A stretch of 64,000 nt of DNA from Pseudomonas sp. KK4 (GCF_001984065.1 NZ_LYVP01000013.1:24048-88047), one strand, 5' to 3'. Counted from the stretch's first letter, positions 1 through 10,975 are shown. Translations and numbers: made by a program. Notes: generated by a model not told the origin, from the letters alone.

Positions 1-400
1 TGCCGAGGGCGAAGACGTCGGGTTGTTTTTGGAGCGCGGTCAGTCGCCGCTGTCTGACGGCGAATGCCTGCAGGCCGAAGACGGGCGCATCGTGCGCGTC
101 TGCGCACGCCCCGAGCAGCTGCTGCACGTCACCTGCGCCAACGCCTTTGAACTGACCCGCGCCGCCTATCACCTGGGCAACCGCCATGTCGCGCTGCAGG
201 TGGGCGATGGCTGGTTGCGCCTGCTCGACGACTACGTGCTCAAAGCCATGCTCGATCAGCTCGGCGCCACTTGCGAGCAGATCGAAGCGCCGTTCCAGCC
301 GGAGCACGGGGCCTACGGCGGCGGCCACCATCATTCGCGCCATGGCGACGAAGACTTCAACTATCCGCCCAAATTGCACCAGTTCGGCGTGCGCACATGA
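1..400 (+). CDS. ureE: Urease accessory protein UreE, nickel metallochaperone (5' end outside window)
   Basis: UreE delivers Ni(II) to the UreD-UreF-UreG complex that assembles the urease active site in the cytoplasm. The frame is open from the first base, so the gene starts upstream of the window; 132 residues are visible of a family length near 160-170. The visible part covers most of the protein, including the stretch around [19 protein letters not shown], which matches the UreE C-terminal nickel-binding domain. It ends in a short histidine-rich tail with HHHSRH, a typical extra nickel-binding feature. The stop codon overlaps the ureF start (ATGA), which indicates translational coupling in an operon ureE-ureF-ureG. 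Confidence 0.95.
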   Translation, partial: AEGEDVGLFLERGQSPLSDGECLQAEDGRIVRVCARPEQLLHVTCANAFELTRAAYHLGNRHVALQVGDGWLRLLDDYVLKAMLDQLGATCEQIEAPFQPEHGAYGGGHHHSRHGDEDFNYPPKLHQFGVRT

Positions 401-1071
401 ATCCCGCCTGGGCGCTGCTGCGTCTGGCCAGTCCGCAGTTGCCGATTGGCGGCTACAGCTATTCCCAAGGCCTGGAGATGGCCGTGGAAAATGGCCGCGT
501 GCACGATCCCGACAGCGCGCGATGCTGGATCAGTGATCAATTATTGCTCAACCTCGCCCGCTTCGAAGCCCCGGTGCTGCTCGCCCATTGCCTGGCCGCC
601 ACCGAAGAAAACTGGGGCGAATTGCTGCAACGCTGCGAAGAACACCGCGCCAGCCGGGAAACCCGCGAACTGCATCAGGAGAGCCGGCAGATGGGCTATT
701 CCCTGCAACAGTTGCTCAACGGTTTGCCCGAACTGGACGCGCCAGCCCGCGCCTTTCTCGCGCAACGCCCCGAGCCGCATCTGGCGCTCGGTTGGGCCCT
801 GGCGGCCCGAGCCTGGGGCATCAGCCCGCAGGATGCCTTGGCTGCGTGGCTCTGGAGCTGGCTGGAAAACCAACTGGCGGTGCTGATGAAGACCCTGCCG
901 CTGGGCCAGCAAGCGGCCCAGCGCCTGACCAGCGAACTGTTGCCCCTGCTGCAACAGGCCCAGCACGACGCCACCCGGCTCAACCCCGAACACTTCGGCA
1001 GCGCCGCGTTTGGCCTGTCCCTGGCGTGCATGGCCCACGAGCGCCAGTACAGCCGTCTGTTCCGTTCCTAG
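397..1071 (+). CDS. ureF: Urease accessory protein UreF
   Basis: UreF acts with UreD and UreG in loading nickel and CO2 into apo-urease and is thought to gate UreG GTPase activity. The 224-residue protein begins [20 protein letters not shown]; the [16 protein letters not shown] stretch is the characteristic UreF N-terminus. The ATG at 397 overlaps the ureE stop codon by four bases. An in-frame extension upstream to 271 exists but would run through ureE in another frame and carries no UreF-like sequence, so it is not used. ureG follows after 24 bases. Nothing unusual was seen. Confidence 0.96.
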   Translation: MNPAWALLRLASPQLPIGGYSYSQGLEMAVENGRVHDPDSARCWISDQLLLNLARFEAPVLLAHCLAATEENWGELLQRCEEHRASRETRELHQESRQMGYSLQQLLNGLPELDAPARAFLAQRPEPHLALGWALAARAWGISPQDALAAWLWSWLENQLAVLMKTLPLGQQAAQRLTSELLPLLQQAQHDATRLNPEHFGSAAFGLSLACMAHERQYSRLFRS

Positions 1072-1095
1072 GACCTGTTGATTTTGGAGAATCAC

Positions 1096-1710
<615 letters not shown>

Positions 1711-1739
1711 ACCCGACTGATCAACAAGGAAGCTTACCC

Positions 1740-2312
1740 ATGACACTGAAACGCATTCTGGGCGCCATGGCCCTGCTGCTGACCCCGGCCATCGCCTTCG
1801 CCCACCCGGGACACAGCGATAATGGCCTGATCGCCGGCATCGGCCACCCGATCGGTGGGCTCGACCATCTGCTGGCGATGCTGGCGGTGGGCCTGTGGGC
1901 GGCGCAGCAAAAAGGTGCGGCGCGTTGGGCGCTGCCGTCGACCTTCGTGGGCACCATGCTCCTTGGCGGGTTGCTGGGGTTTGAAGGGCTGAATTTGCCG
2001 GCACTGGAAAGCGGCATTGCCGCCTCCGTACTGGCGCTGGGCCTGGCAGTGGCACTGGCGGCGCGTCCGCCGTTGAGCATGGCGGTTGTCGCGACGGCGC
2101 TGTTTGCGCTGTTCCATGGCGTGGCCCATGGCCTGGAATTGCCGGACATGTCGAGCCCCTGGGCGTACGCGGCGGGGTTTGTAGCGGCGACGGCGGCGTT
2201 GCATGCGGCGGGTTATGCCGTGGTGCGGGTGTTGCCTCAGGCGGCGGCTCCGCTGGTTCGTTTGGCGGGTGCGGCTTCGGCGGCGACTGGGGTTTGGTTG
2301 CTGGCGGGTTGA
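1740..2312 (+). CDS. HupE/UreJ family nickel permease-like membrane protein
   Basis: This is a 190-residue inner-membrane protein of the HupE/UreJ family, which takes up Ni(II) for urease or hydrogenase. It begins with a signal-like hydrophobic segment (residues 1-21) followed by HPGH. It contains the family motif HX5DH (HPIGGLDH), then FHGVAHGLE, and about six hydrophobic segments. A ribosome-binding site AAGGA precedes the ATG. Its position directly after ureG supports a role in supplying nickel to urease rather than to a hydrogenase. A REP pair follows 20 bases after the stop and may end the operon transcript; no classic terminator was seen. Exact symbol (ureJ or hupE) left open. Confidence 0.9.
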   Translation: MTLKRILGAMALLLTPAIAFAHPGHSDNGLIAGIGHPIGGLDHLLAMLAVGLWAAQQKGAARWALPSTFVGTMLLGGLLGFEGLNLPALESGIAASVLALGLAVALAARPPLSMAVVATALFALFHGVAHGLELPDMSSPWAYAAGFVAATAALHAAGYAVVRVLPQAAAPLVRLAGAASAATGVWLLAG

Positions 2313-2331
2313 TTCGTTAGCGCCAGAACCG

Positions 2332-2407
2332 GCGCCTTCGCGAGCAAGCCCGCTCCCACAGTTGAACGCGGTGCCCTGTGGGAGCGGGCTTGCTCGCGAA
2401 AGCGGCC
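2332..2407. repeat. REP pair, class A (inverted)
   Basis: Two inverted copies of the class A element with core GGGAGCGGGCTTGCTCGCGA face each other (2334-2360 and 2377-2407), separated by about 17 bases. It sits between the urease operon and the next gene. Such elements are non-coding and usually lie at transcript ends. Confidence 0.9.
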
Positions 2408-2477
2408 TGACAGACAACACAGCGCTCAGGCCTGCTACCATGTCGCGCAATCAACCCTGCCGTGACGACGCCAGCCA

Positions 2478-3611
2478 ATGCCGCATGCTTCCCGCTCCGC
2501 CTCCCAGCCTGAACTGACCGCTCTGTTCACTTCGGTGCAGCAGCACTTCCTGAACGTGATCGTGCCGCTCTGGCAAGGTCCTGGCTGGAATGCCGACATG
2601 GCGTTGCCCTATGAGGCCCTGGACGCCGAACACCACCCCCTGCCCCCCCAGCGCTACCGTGCGATGGCCTGCGCCCGGCAGTTGTATCTGTTCGCCAGCC
2701 TGATCGGCCAGGTACCGGCCGCCGAAGAACGGGCAGCGGCGCTGTTCCGCTCCTTGCAGCGGCATTTCCACGACGCCGAACACGGCGGCTGGTTCTACAG
2801 CATCGACCCGCAAGGCGCACCGCAAGACACCCGCAAAGACCTCTACACCCACGCCTTCATCCTGTTCGCCTGCGCCCATTACTGGGACAAGGTCCGCGAG
2901 CCGCTGGTGGAATCGGTACTCAACGCCGCCCTGGAGGTGATCGCACGACGTTTCGCCACCGGCGATGGCCTCTACGACGCCGTTCTCGACCGAGACTGGT
3001 CGTCGCTGAGCAGCGGGCCGCTGCAGAATCCGCTGATGCACCTGGCCGAAGCCTTCCTGGCCACGCTGTCGGTGCGCGATGACCTGGCGGTACAACGCGC
3101 GCTGATCGAGTTATGCACAGCCATGCACAAGCGCTTCATCGATCCGCAGCACGGTGTGCTGATGGAGAAGCCGCTGGGTGCTGTGGATAACTGGTTCGAG
3201 CCGGGGCATCAGTTCGAGTGGTATTTCCTGCTGCAATCGTCCGATGTGCTGCGCGGGACCCAACTGCATGGGTCACTGGAGCGTGCGTTTGCCTTTACCG
3301 AGCAACTGGGCGTCGATCAACAGACCGGCGCGGTCCGGGCAATGCTCGATCTTGGCCCCGAGGGCGGTTCGCGAGACGCAACCCAGCGTATCTGGGCGCA
3401 GGCGGAATATCTGCGGGCATTGACTCTGCGCCCGGACAGCGAGGCGGCGGTGATGCATCAGTTGCAGGCGTTGCAGCAGCGCTCGCTGCATGCGGGGGGA
3501 TGGTATGAGTGTCGCGATGAGCAGGGGGAAGTAAGTCGGCGTGATATGCCGTCAACCACGCCCTATCACCTGGCGACCTGTTATCGCGGGCTGGCCGATT
3601 ATCTGCGTTGA
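2478..3611 (+). CDS. AGE family epimerase/isomerase (possible mannose isomerase)
   Basis: The 377-residue protein belongs to the N-acylglucosamine 2-epimerase (AGE) superfamily of (alpha/alpha)6-barrel enzymes that interconvert sugars such as mannose/fructose or N-acetylglucosamine/N-acetylmannosamine. The diagnostic motif EPGHQFEW is at residues 241-248, with the likely catalytic His244; a second conserved histidine occurs near the C-terminus in STTPYHLATCY. The length is close to bacterial mannose isomerases of this family (about 400). No sugar transporter or kinase lies nearby, so the substrate is not indicated by context. It is flanked on both sides by REP elements and appears monocistronic. 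Confidence 0.85.
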   Translation: MPHASRSASQPELTALFTSVQQHFLNVIVPLWQGPGWNADMALPYEALDAEHHPLPPQRYRAMACARQLYLFASLIGQVPAAEERAAALFRSLQRHFHDAEHGGWFYSIDPQGAPQDTRKDLYTHAFILFACAHYWDKVREPLVESVLNAALEVIARRFATGDGLYDAVLDRDWSSLSSGPLQNPLMHLAEAFLATLSVRDDLAVQRALIELCTAMHKRFIDPQHGVLMEKPLGAVDNWFEPGHQFEWYFLLQSSDVLRGTQLHGSLERAFAFTEQLGVDQQTGAVRAMLDLGPEGGSRDATQRIWAQAEYLRALTLRPDSEAAVMHQLQALQQRSLHAGGWYECRDEQGEVSRRDMPSTTPYHLATCYRGLADYLR

Positions 3612-3618
3612 CCGATCA

Positions 3619-3842
3619 ACCGCTTTCGCGAGCAAGCCCGCTCCCACATGGGTTGTGTGACGTGTTCGCCGCTGAACACGTGGGAGCGGGCTTGCTCGCG
3701 AAGAGGCCGGCATATCCAACATCAAAAGTGACAGACACACCGTCATCGCTGGCAGGCCAGCTCCCACAGTGGATTTGTGTCGTTCACAACATTCATGGTC
3801 AGCACAAAACACTGTGGGAGCGGGCTTGCTCGCGAATGGCCG
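3619..3842. repeat. Cluster of four REP elements, class A
   Basis: Class A copies occur at 3619-3648 (inverted), 3678-3708 (direct), 3741-3768 (a divergent copy, GGCAGGCCAGCTCCCAC) and 3811-3840 (direct). They fill the space between two convergent genes. The spacer between the second and third copy resembles the spacers of other REP pairs in this window. Confidence 0.9.
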
Positions 3843-3852
3843 TTACGCGGTC

Positions 3853-4623
3853 TTACGCCTTGCCACTCTCACGATGAATCGCAAACCCGGCCCAGGTCTG
3901 GCTGACCGGCATCAACTCCAGGCTGTTGATGTTGATGTGCGCCGGGGCATTGAGGATCCAGAAAATGGTATCGGCAATGTCCTGCGGCTGGATCGGCTCG
4001 GCACCGGCGTAGGTGGCGTTGTAGCGTTCCTGATCACCGGCAAAACGCACCAGCGAGAACTCGCTTTCGCACAGGCCCGGCTCGAGGTTACTGACGCGCA
4101 CGCCCGTACCTTGAAGGTCGCAACGCAGGCTCAGGGAGAACTGCTGGACGAAGGCTTTTGTACCGCCGTACACATGGCTGCCCGGGTACGGGTAGTTGCC
4201 GGCGACGGAACCCAGGTTGACGATACCGGCGCCACGCCCGTGGGCGATCAAGCGCGGCAACAACAGGCGAGTGCTGTACATCAGGCCCTTGATGTTGGTG
4301 TCGACCATGGTGTCCCAATCGTCCAGGCTGCACTTGGGCGCCGGATCCGCCCCCAGGGCCAGGCCCGCATTGTTGATCAACCCGCGCAGCGTGGCGAAGG
4401 TGGGCGGCAGGTTGGCGATGGCATCTTCCATGGCCTTGCGATCACGCACGTCGAGTACCAGGCCGTGCACTTCGGTCTGCTTCGACAGCTCGGCGCACAG
4501 CGCGTTGAGGCGTTCTTCACGACGGCCGGTCAGCACCAGTTTCCAGCCAGCCTCGGCAAAACGACGGGCGCAGGCTTCACCAAAACCGGAGGTCGCGCCG
4601 GTAATAAACAGGGTGTTGGACAT
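3853..4623 (-). CDS. Short-chain dehydrogenase/reductase, YdfG-like
   Basis: A classical SDR of 256 residues. The cofactor motif TGATSGFG is at residues 8-15, NNAG at 84-87, catalytic Ser139, Tyr152 and Lys156 (YGGTK). The segment LEPGLCESEFSLVRFAGD and the overall length resemble YdfG, the NADP-dependent L-allo-threonine/serine/3-hydroxy-acid dehydrogenase, which also acts in removal of malonic semialdehyde. The basic residues after the first beta-alpha unit (GRREER, residues 33-38) suggest NADP(H) preference. It is transcribed toward the REP cluster and is the nearest gene to the DnaA-box-like region upstream. Precise substrate is inferred only from family resemblance. Confidence 0.85.
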   Translation of the reverse strand: MSNTLFITGATSGFGEACARRFAEAGWKLVLTGRREERLNALCAELSKQTEVHGLVLDVRDRKAMEDAIANLPPTFATLRGLINNAGLALGADPAPKCSLDDWDTMVDTNIKGLMYSTRLLLPRLIAHGRGAGIVNLGSVAGNYPYPGSHVYGGTKAFVQQFSLSLRCDLQGTGVRVSNLEPGLCESEFSLVRFAGDQERYNATYAGAEPIQPQDIADTIFWILNAPAHININSLELMPVSQTWAGFAIHRESGKA

Positions 4624-5404
4624 CGTGTTCTCCTAGCGGTGGCTGAGGGGTCAGCCAGTGGAATGGACAATCAGCGGGCAGCATGCCCGGCCTTGACCAG
4701 AGCGGCAACCTCCGCAGACGCTGTTCAAAAAACAATCAAACTGGTCAACGTCCCATAGAACGTGGCTTGCAGCGATATGCACGCACGTTATCCACAGCCC
4801 CATCCACACAATCCGGGGGCAAGTCGAAAAGCTGAAAGCCGCTATCCACAAGGCTTTGCGCGGGTTTTTAAAACTTTTTCGCTTGACCCTCATTACCCCA
4901 TTGTGTAGCCCATCGCAGATCGGCGTTGCGGACAGTCAAATCGACGATGGCCGCAAGCCAGTAACTACGGCCTTCAGCCCGGTCTTTCCAGAGTTTAACC
5001 ACAGACTTATCCACAGGCTTGCTCACACCCGTTTACGGCTGATCCGTCCTCAAGAAAAGAGTTGACAAACCGTGCCTCCGGCCGTGTAAAAACCCCTGAT
5101 CAAAAAACAACCATGGCGCTGCAAGCCGCGAATTCAAAGGCTCTCAGCCAGCTACTCCCACGTTATTCACAGCCGGCTCCACAGCAAACGGGGACAAGTC
5201 AAAACCGTGACAAAACAGCTATTTGCAGCGGCTTTATGTCGCGGTTTGGGAGCATGGAAAATTTGTTGTCCACAATCGGGCCCAGACAAATGTGGGAGCG
5301 GGCTTGCTCGCTAAGAAGGCGTGTCAGTCGACATTAAAGGTGTTTGATACACCGCTTTCGCGAGCAAGCCCGCTCCCACAGGTTTTGGGGTGTGTTGAAA
5401 GGAC
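4624..5404. other. Gene-free region with DnaA-box-like cluster and imperfect direct repeats
   Basis: No credible coding frame was found in roughly 780 bases. The stretch contains 9-mers matching or close to the DnaA box TTATNCACA: TTATCCACA at 4788-4796 and 5007-5015, TTATTCACA at 5163-5171, CTATCCACA at 4842-4850, TTAACCACA at 4995-5003 and TTGTCCACA at 5266-5274, all in the same orientation. About 40 bases starting at 4786 and at 5161 form an imperfect direct repeat: CGTTATYCACAGCC, then a second TCCACA, then GGGG and CAAGTC. An A/T-rich run lies at 4864-4880. The region ends in a REP pair. The function is unknown. Confidence 0.6.
5291..5380. repeat. REP pair, class A (inverted, REPIN-like)
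   Basis: Two inverted class A copies (5291-5313 and 5357-5380) enclose a spacer that reads, on the opposite strand, GCGGTGTATCA then ATGTCGACTGA. The same spacer theme recurs in the pairs at about 9360 and 32772, so the whole unit seems to be the mobile entity. Confidence 0.9.
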
Positions 5405-5436
5405 AAAAAAAGCCCCGACGATTGCTCGTCGGGGCT
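5405..5436 (-). terminator. Rho-independent terminator of the liv operon
   Basis: Read on the minus strand, an 11-bp stem AGCCCCGACGA with complement TCGTCGGGGCT and a 4-base loop (5411-5436) is followed by a run of six U residues (5405-5410). It lies 20 bases after the livF stop codon. Confidence 0.9.
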
Positions 5437-5455
5437 GCGGGTACTTCATTGAAGA

Positions 5456-6168
<713 letters not shown>

Positions 6169-6172
<4 letters not shown>

Positions 6173-7041
6173 ACCACCTCCTCTTCGTCGGCGCCCAGGT
6201 AAGCGGCAATCACTTTCGGATCGTTGCGGATGTCGTCGGGGCCGCCCTCGGCGATGACGACGCCGTGGTCCAACACCACGATGTGGTCGGAAATGCTCAT
6301 TACCATGCCCATGTCGTGTTCGATCAGCACCACGGTCAGATCATGCTCGTCGCGCAGCAGCCGGATCATCGCGCTCAGCGCTTCGGTTTCCTGAGGGTTG
6401 AGGCCGGCGGCCGGTTCGTCCAGGCAAATGATCTGCGGACGGGTGCACATGGCCCGGGCGATTTCCAGGCGACGCTGCTGACCGTAGGACAGTTCACCGG
6501 CCAGACGGTTGGCGCAGTCCACCAGGTCCACCACTTCCAGCCAGTAGAAGGCGTGGTCCAGCGCATCGCTTTCGGCCTTGCGGTAGCCCTTGGTGTTGAG
6601 GATGCCCGCCAGCATGCTGCGGTTGACCCACATGTGCTGGGCCACCAGCAGGTTTTCCAGCACCGACATTTCCTTGAACAGGCGAATGTTCTGGAAGGTC
6701 CGCGCCAGACCGGCACGGTTGACCAGGTGGGTACCGCCGAACATTTTGTAGTACAGACGGCTGGCGAAGGATTTCGGCGAGACGAAATCCTTCGGTTTGA
6801 ACGACTCGCCCAGCAACTTGATGACATTGGTCTGCTGGCCGCGCACGTTGAGTTCGATCTTGCCCCCGGAGGCCTTGTAGAACCCGGTCAGACAGTTGAA
6901 CACGGTGGTCTTGCCGGCGCCGTTGGGGCCGATCAGGGCGAAGATCGAGTTGCGCTTGACCTTCAGGCTGACGTCATTCAACGCCTTGATGCCGCCGAAG
7001 TGCATCATCAGCTTTTCGACACTGAGTACGACTTCGCTCAT
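6169..7041 (-). CDS. livG: Branched-chain amino acid ABC transporter ATPase LivG
   Basis: The second ATPase of the importer, 290 residues. Walker A GPNGAGKTT is at residues 38-46; SYGQQRRLEIARA is the signature region and CLDEPAAGLNP carries Walker B. As in other LivG proteins there is an insertion between Walker A and the signature (about residues 60-125), making it longer than LivF. Start and stop overlap the neighbours livM and livF by four bases each (ATGA), so the three genes are translationally coupled and expected at matched stoichiometry. Confidence 0.95.
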
Positions 7042-8321
7042 GGCGCTACTCCTTTACGCGGGGTCACACCGGTACGGCTGATCCGAATCAGGCCGCGCGG
7101 GCGCCAGATCATCATCAACACCATCAGGATGCCGAACAGCAGCACGCGGTATTCGGCGAAGCCACGCAGCAGTTCCGGGGCCACGGTCAGCACGAAGGCC
7201 GCGATGACCACACCGATGGTCGAACCCATGCCGCCCAGGACCACGATGGCCAGGATCAGCGCCGATTCGAAGAAGGTGAACGAGGTCGGGTTGACGAAGC
7301 CCTGGTAGGTGGCGAAGAACACGCCAGCGAGACCTGCCGTCGACGCACCGATGGTGAACGCCGAGAGCTTGACCAGCACGTGGTTCAGGCCCATGGAGCG
7401 GCAGGCGATTTCGTCTTCACGCAACGCTTCCCAGGCACGGCCGACCGGCATCTTGACCAGGCGATGCTTGATGTACAGCACGGCCAGCACGACCAGGAAC
7501 AACACCGCATAGATGAAGTAGTACTTCACGTCCGGGTTGTAGGCGATGCCGAAGAACTCATGGAACGGAACCCCGCCATCCTTCGCCCGTTTGCCGAACT
7601 CGAGGCCGAAGAAGGTCGGCAGCGGCGCCGGCATGCCGTTCGGGCCACCGGTCAGCGATAGCCAGTTGTTGAGGATCAGACGGATGATTTCACCGAAGCC
7701 CAGGGTCACGATCGCCAGGTAGTCACCGTGCAGGCGCAGCACCGGGAAACCGAGGATGCACCCGGCCAGGCCGGCAGTGATTGCCGCCAGCGGCAGTACC
7801 GTCCAGAAGCCGAGCCCCAGGTACTGATAACCCAGCGCAAGGCCGTAGGCACCAATGGCGTAGAACGCCACGTAACCCAGGTCGAGCAGGCCGGCCAGGC
7901 CGACCACGATGTTCAGCCCCAGACCCAGCAGTACGTAGATCAACCCGAGGATGACCACGCCCAGCAGGTAGGAGTTGGAGAAGAACGGCAGCGCCACGGC
8001 GACCACGATCACCAGCGGCAGGATCCAGCGCAGGCGCGACTTGTAGTCGGGCGGCAGCACGTGCACCCCGGAGCCGGTGCTTTCGAAACCTTCGAGGATT
8101 TTCAGGCCCTTTGGGGTTTGCAGGAAGGTGCTCAGGATAAAGCGACCGACCATGACGATGGCGACGATCCATGCCACTCGCGTGGTTTCCAGGTTGAAGC
8201 CATAGCCATCGAGCACGACGCCGACAATCGGCCCGAACACGATCAGGGCAATGAGGCCGGCAAGAATCGCATCAACCAGACTTTTTTTGAGATCAATGGT
8301 TTTTTTAGTGGTTGAAGACAT
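7038..8321 (-). CDS. livM: Branched-chain amino acid ABC transporter permease LivM
   Basis: Inner-membrane permease, 427 residues with about ten hydrophobic segments. It has the long N-terminal region typical of Pseudomonas LivM/BraE, with extra membrane segments before the conserved core that begins near LLGLGLNIVVGLAGLLDLGY. The conserved EAA-like region GRAWEALREDEIACRSMGLN contacts the ATPases. The C-terminus (RPRGLIRISRTGVTPRKG) is typical of the family. It is separated by three bases from livH and overlaps livG. Confidence 0.94.
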   Translation of the reverse strand: MSSTTKKTIDLKKSLVDAILAGLIALIVFGPIVGVVLDGYGFNLETTRVAWIVAIVMVGRFILSTFLQTPKGLKILEGFESTGSGVHVLPPDYKSRLRWILPLVIVVAVALPFFSNSYLLGVVILGLIYVLLGLGLNIVVGLAGLLDLGYVAFYAIGAYGLALGYQYLGLGFWTVLPLAAITAGLAGCILGFPVLRLHGDYLAIVTLGFGEIIRLILNNWLSLTGGPNGMPAPLPTFFGLEFGKRAKDGGVPFHEFFGIAYNPDVKYYFIYAVLFLVVLAVLYIKHRLVKMPVGRAWEALREDEIACRSMGLNHVLVKLSAFTIGASTAGLAGVFFATYQGFVNPTSFTFFESALILAIVVLGGMGSTIGVVIAAFVLTVAPELLRGFAEYRVLLFGILMVLMMIWRPRGLIRISRTGVTPRKGVAP

Positions 8322-8324
8322 CGC

Positions 8325-9239
<915 letters not shown>

Positions 9240-9358
9240 AACGCAATCTCACGCAATGAGAACCTGCACACCTGAAGTGTGCGGTTCTTCTAAGGAAAAT
9301 ACAGATATACGTAGGAGCAATGTCAATCACGATCAACCGGCCCACCGCCGCCCCCTGC

Positions 9359-9445
9359 AGGCGCTGGCTTGCCAGCGAAAGCGGTGTATCAGCCAACAGG
9401 GATGTCGACTGATCCGGCGCATTCGCGGGCAAGCCCGCTCCTACA
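9359..9445. repeat. REP pair, class A, divergent (REPIN-like), inside the liv operon
   Basis: A degenerate left copy (GCGCTGGCTTGCCAGCGAAAGCGG) and a right copy (TTCGCGGGCAAGCCCGCTCCTAC) flank a spacer containing TATCAGCCAACAGGGATG and TCGACTGA. It lies between livK and livH and could form a stabilising 3' hairpin for livK mRNA (inference). Confidence 0.85.
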
Positions 9446-9478
9446 AGGGAACTGGGGTTCAGGTGATCGAGTCAGCCC

Positions 9479-10612
9479 TTACTTCTGTTTTTCCAGTTGG
9501 TGATATTTGCCGTCCTTGTCCCACTGGTAAACCACGTAGTCGGAGATTTTCAGGTCGCCCTTGCTGTCCCAGGTCTTCTCGCCCATGACGGTCTTGACCG
9601 GGTTTTTCTTCAGCCACGCAGCGGCGTCTTCGCCCTTGTTGGATTTGGCGCCGTTGAACGCGGCAGCCAGTGCCTGCACCGACGCGTAGGCGTACAGGGT
9701 GTAGCCCTCAGGCTCGGTGCCAGCCTTGCGGAAGGCGTCTACCACGGTCTTGCTGTCTGGCAGCAGGCGTGGGTCGGCGCCGAAGGTCATCAGCACGCCG
9801 TCGACGTATTGCGGGCCGCCAGCGGTGGTCACCAGTTCGTCGGTCACGATGCCGTCGTCGGACATGAATTTCACGTCCTTGAGGCCTTCGGTACGCAGTT
9901 GCTTGACCAGAGGACCGGCCTCTGGGTGCAGGCCACCGAAGTAGACCACGTCGGCACCGGCGGCACGGATCTTGGTCACTACGGCGCTGAAGTCTTTCTC
10001 GCCACGGGTCAGGCCTTCATACAGCACCGGCTTGACGCCGCGTTTTTCCAGCTGGGCCTTGGTGGCGTCAGCCAGGCCTTGGCCGTAGGTGTCCTTGTCG
10101 TGCAGCACCGCGACTTTCTTGCCCTTGAGCACGTCGACGATGTAGTCGCCGGCCACGATGCCTTGCTGGTCGTCACGTCCGCACATACGGAACATGGCGC
10201 TCAGGCCGCGTTCGGTAACCTGTGGGTTGGTGGAGCCTGGGGTGATGGCGATGATGCCCGCTTCGTCATAGATCTCGGAGGCCGGGATGGTCGACGAGGA
10301 GCAGAAGTGACCGACCACGCCGGCGACTTTCTGGTTGGTCAGGTCCTTGGCGACCGTCACAGCCTGTTTCGGTTCGCAGGCGTCATCGCCCTTGACCAGT
10401 ACGATTTTTTCCCCGTTTACGCCGCCCGATGCGTTGACCGCATCGGCTGCTGCCTGTGCACCCTTCATGTACTGCTCGCCAAATGCTGCGTTGGCGCCCG
10501 TCATTGGACCCGCTACGCCGATCTTGATGTCAGCCTGAGCAAACGCAGAAACACCCAACGCAGTAGCCACTGCGAGGGCCAGAAAGCCTTTCTTGTAAAA
10601 CGTCTGGGACAT
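9479..10612 (-). CDS. livK: Periplasmic branched-chain amino acid-binding protein LivK/BraC type
   Basis: Periplasmic solute receptor of the LIV importer, 377 residues. A signal peptide with cleavage after FAQA (about residue 27) is followed by the family opening DIKIGVAGPMTGANAAFGEQ. The Leu/Ile/Val-binding fold is evident from GDDACEPKQAVTVAKDL and VGHFCSSSTIPASEIY. The ATG at 10612 is preferred to an upstream in-frame start because it begins the signal peptide and is preceded by GGAG. Upstream lie a sigma-54 promoter (10669-10684) and an NtrC-type palindrome (10883-10899), so nitrogen-limitation control is likely. The cluster is close to a urease operon, as expected for a nitrogen-acquisition function. 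Confidence 0.94.
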   Translation of the reverse strand: MSQTFYKKGFLALAVATALGVSAFAQADIKIGVAGPMTGANAAFGEQYMKGAQAAADAVNASGGVNGEKIVLVKGDDACEPKQAVTVAKDLTNQKVAGVVGHFCSSSTIPASEIYDEAGIIAITPGSTNPQVTERGLSAMFRMCGRDDQQGIVAGDYIVDVLKGKKVAVLHDKDTYGQGLADATKAQLEKRGVKPVLYEGLTRGEKDFSAVVTKIRAAGADVVYFGGLHPEAGPLVKQLRTEGLKDVKFMSDDGIVTDELVTTAGGPQYVDGVLMTFGADPRLLPDSKTVVDAFRKAGTEPEGYTLYAYASVQALAAAFNGAKSNKGEDAAAWLKKNPVKTVMGEKTWDSKGDLKISDYVVYQWDKDGKYHQLEKQK

Positions 10613-10668
10613 GAGGTGGTGCTCCAAGGTTTTTTTTAATTGGCACTGCGACTTCACTGAATGCTCAG

Positions 10669-10684
10669 AGCAAGGGCCGTGCCA
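10669..10684 (-). promoter_or_regulatory. Sigma-54 (RpoN) promoter of livK
   Basis: On the minus strand the sequence TGGCACGGCCCTTGCT matches the -24/-12 consensus TGGCACN5TTGCW at every position, with GG and GC separated by ten bases. The -12 element is about 58 bases upstream of the livK ATG, leaving a leader of about 45 bases. Activity would require an enhancer-binding protein. Confidence 0.85.
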
Positions 10685-10835
10685 TCGGTTTTTTATTCTG
10701 AAAAAAGTCGCTGCTTTATTGTTATTTCGACTGTTTTGTTCCCATTTTCATTGGGCGTGCAACCGTCTAAACCGCGGAAGGTGAAACCATTTATTTTTCA
10801 AGGCGCAACCCGCCTGCGCCATCATTGCAACCGCG

Positions 10836-10851
10836 GCACCAAACGGCGTGC
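10836..10851. promoter_or_regulatory. Second, weaker NtrC-like palindrome
   Basis: GCAC at 10836-10839 and GTGC at 10848-10851 are separated by eight bases, one more than in the good site at 10883-10899. It may be a secondary site or chance. Confidence 0.3.
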
Positions 10852-10882
10852 AACCAGCCTGTAACAACGCGCGTCACCGAAC

Positions 10883-10899
10883 TGCACACTGGTGGTGCA
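10883..10899. promoter_or_regulatory. NtrC-type enhancer site upstream of livK
   Basis: The 17-base palindrome TGCACACTGGTGGTGCA has the TGCAC-N7-GTGCA layout of classical NtrC (GlnG) binding sites. It lies about 210 bases upstream of the sigma-54 -12 element, a normal enhancer distance. The surrounding region from 10613 to 10975 has no gene. Confidence 0.65.
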
Positions 10900-10975
10900 G
10901 GACTGCTACAACACGCACCACTACAGGCTAGTCGCTGCGCAGAAAAGCGCCGCTTCCAGCAACATATTTCAACAA

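Noticed and set aside
1740..2312. HupE as a hydrogenase accessory protein.
   Set aside because: No hydrogenase gene is nearby; the adjacent genes are urease accessory genes, so a urease nickel role is favoured.
5062..5337. A 91-codon frame within the DnaA-box-like region.
   Set aside because: Its product is low in hydrophobic structure, runs into a REP element and has no clear ribosome-binding site.
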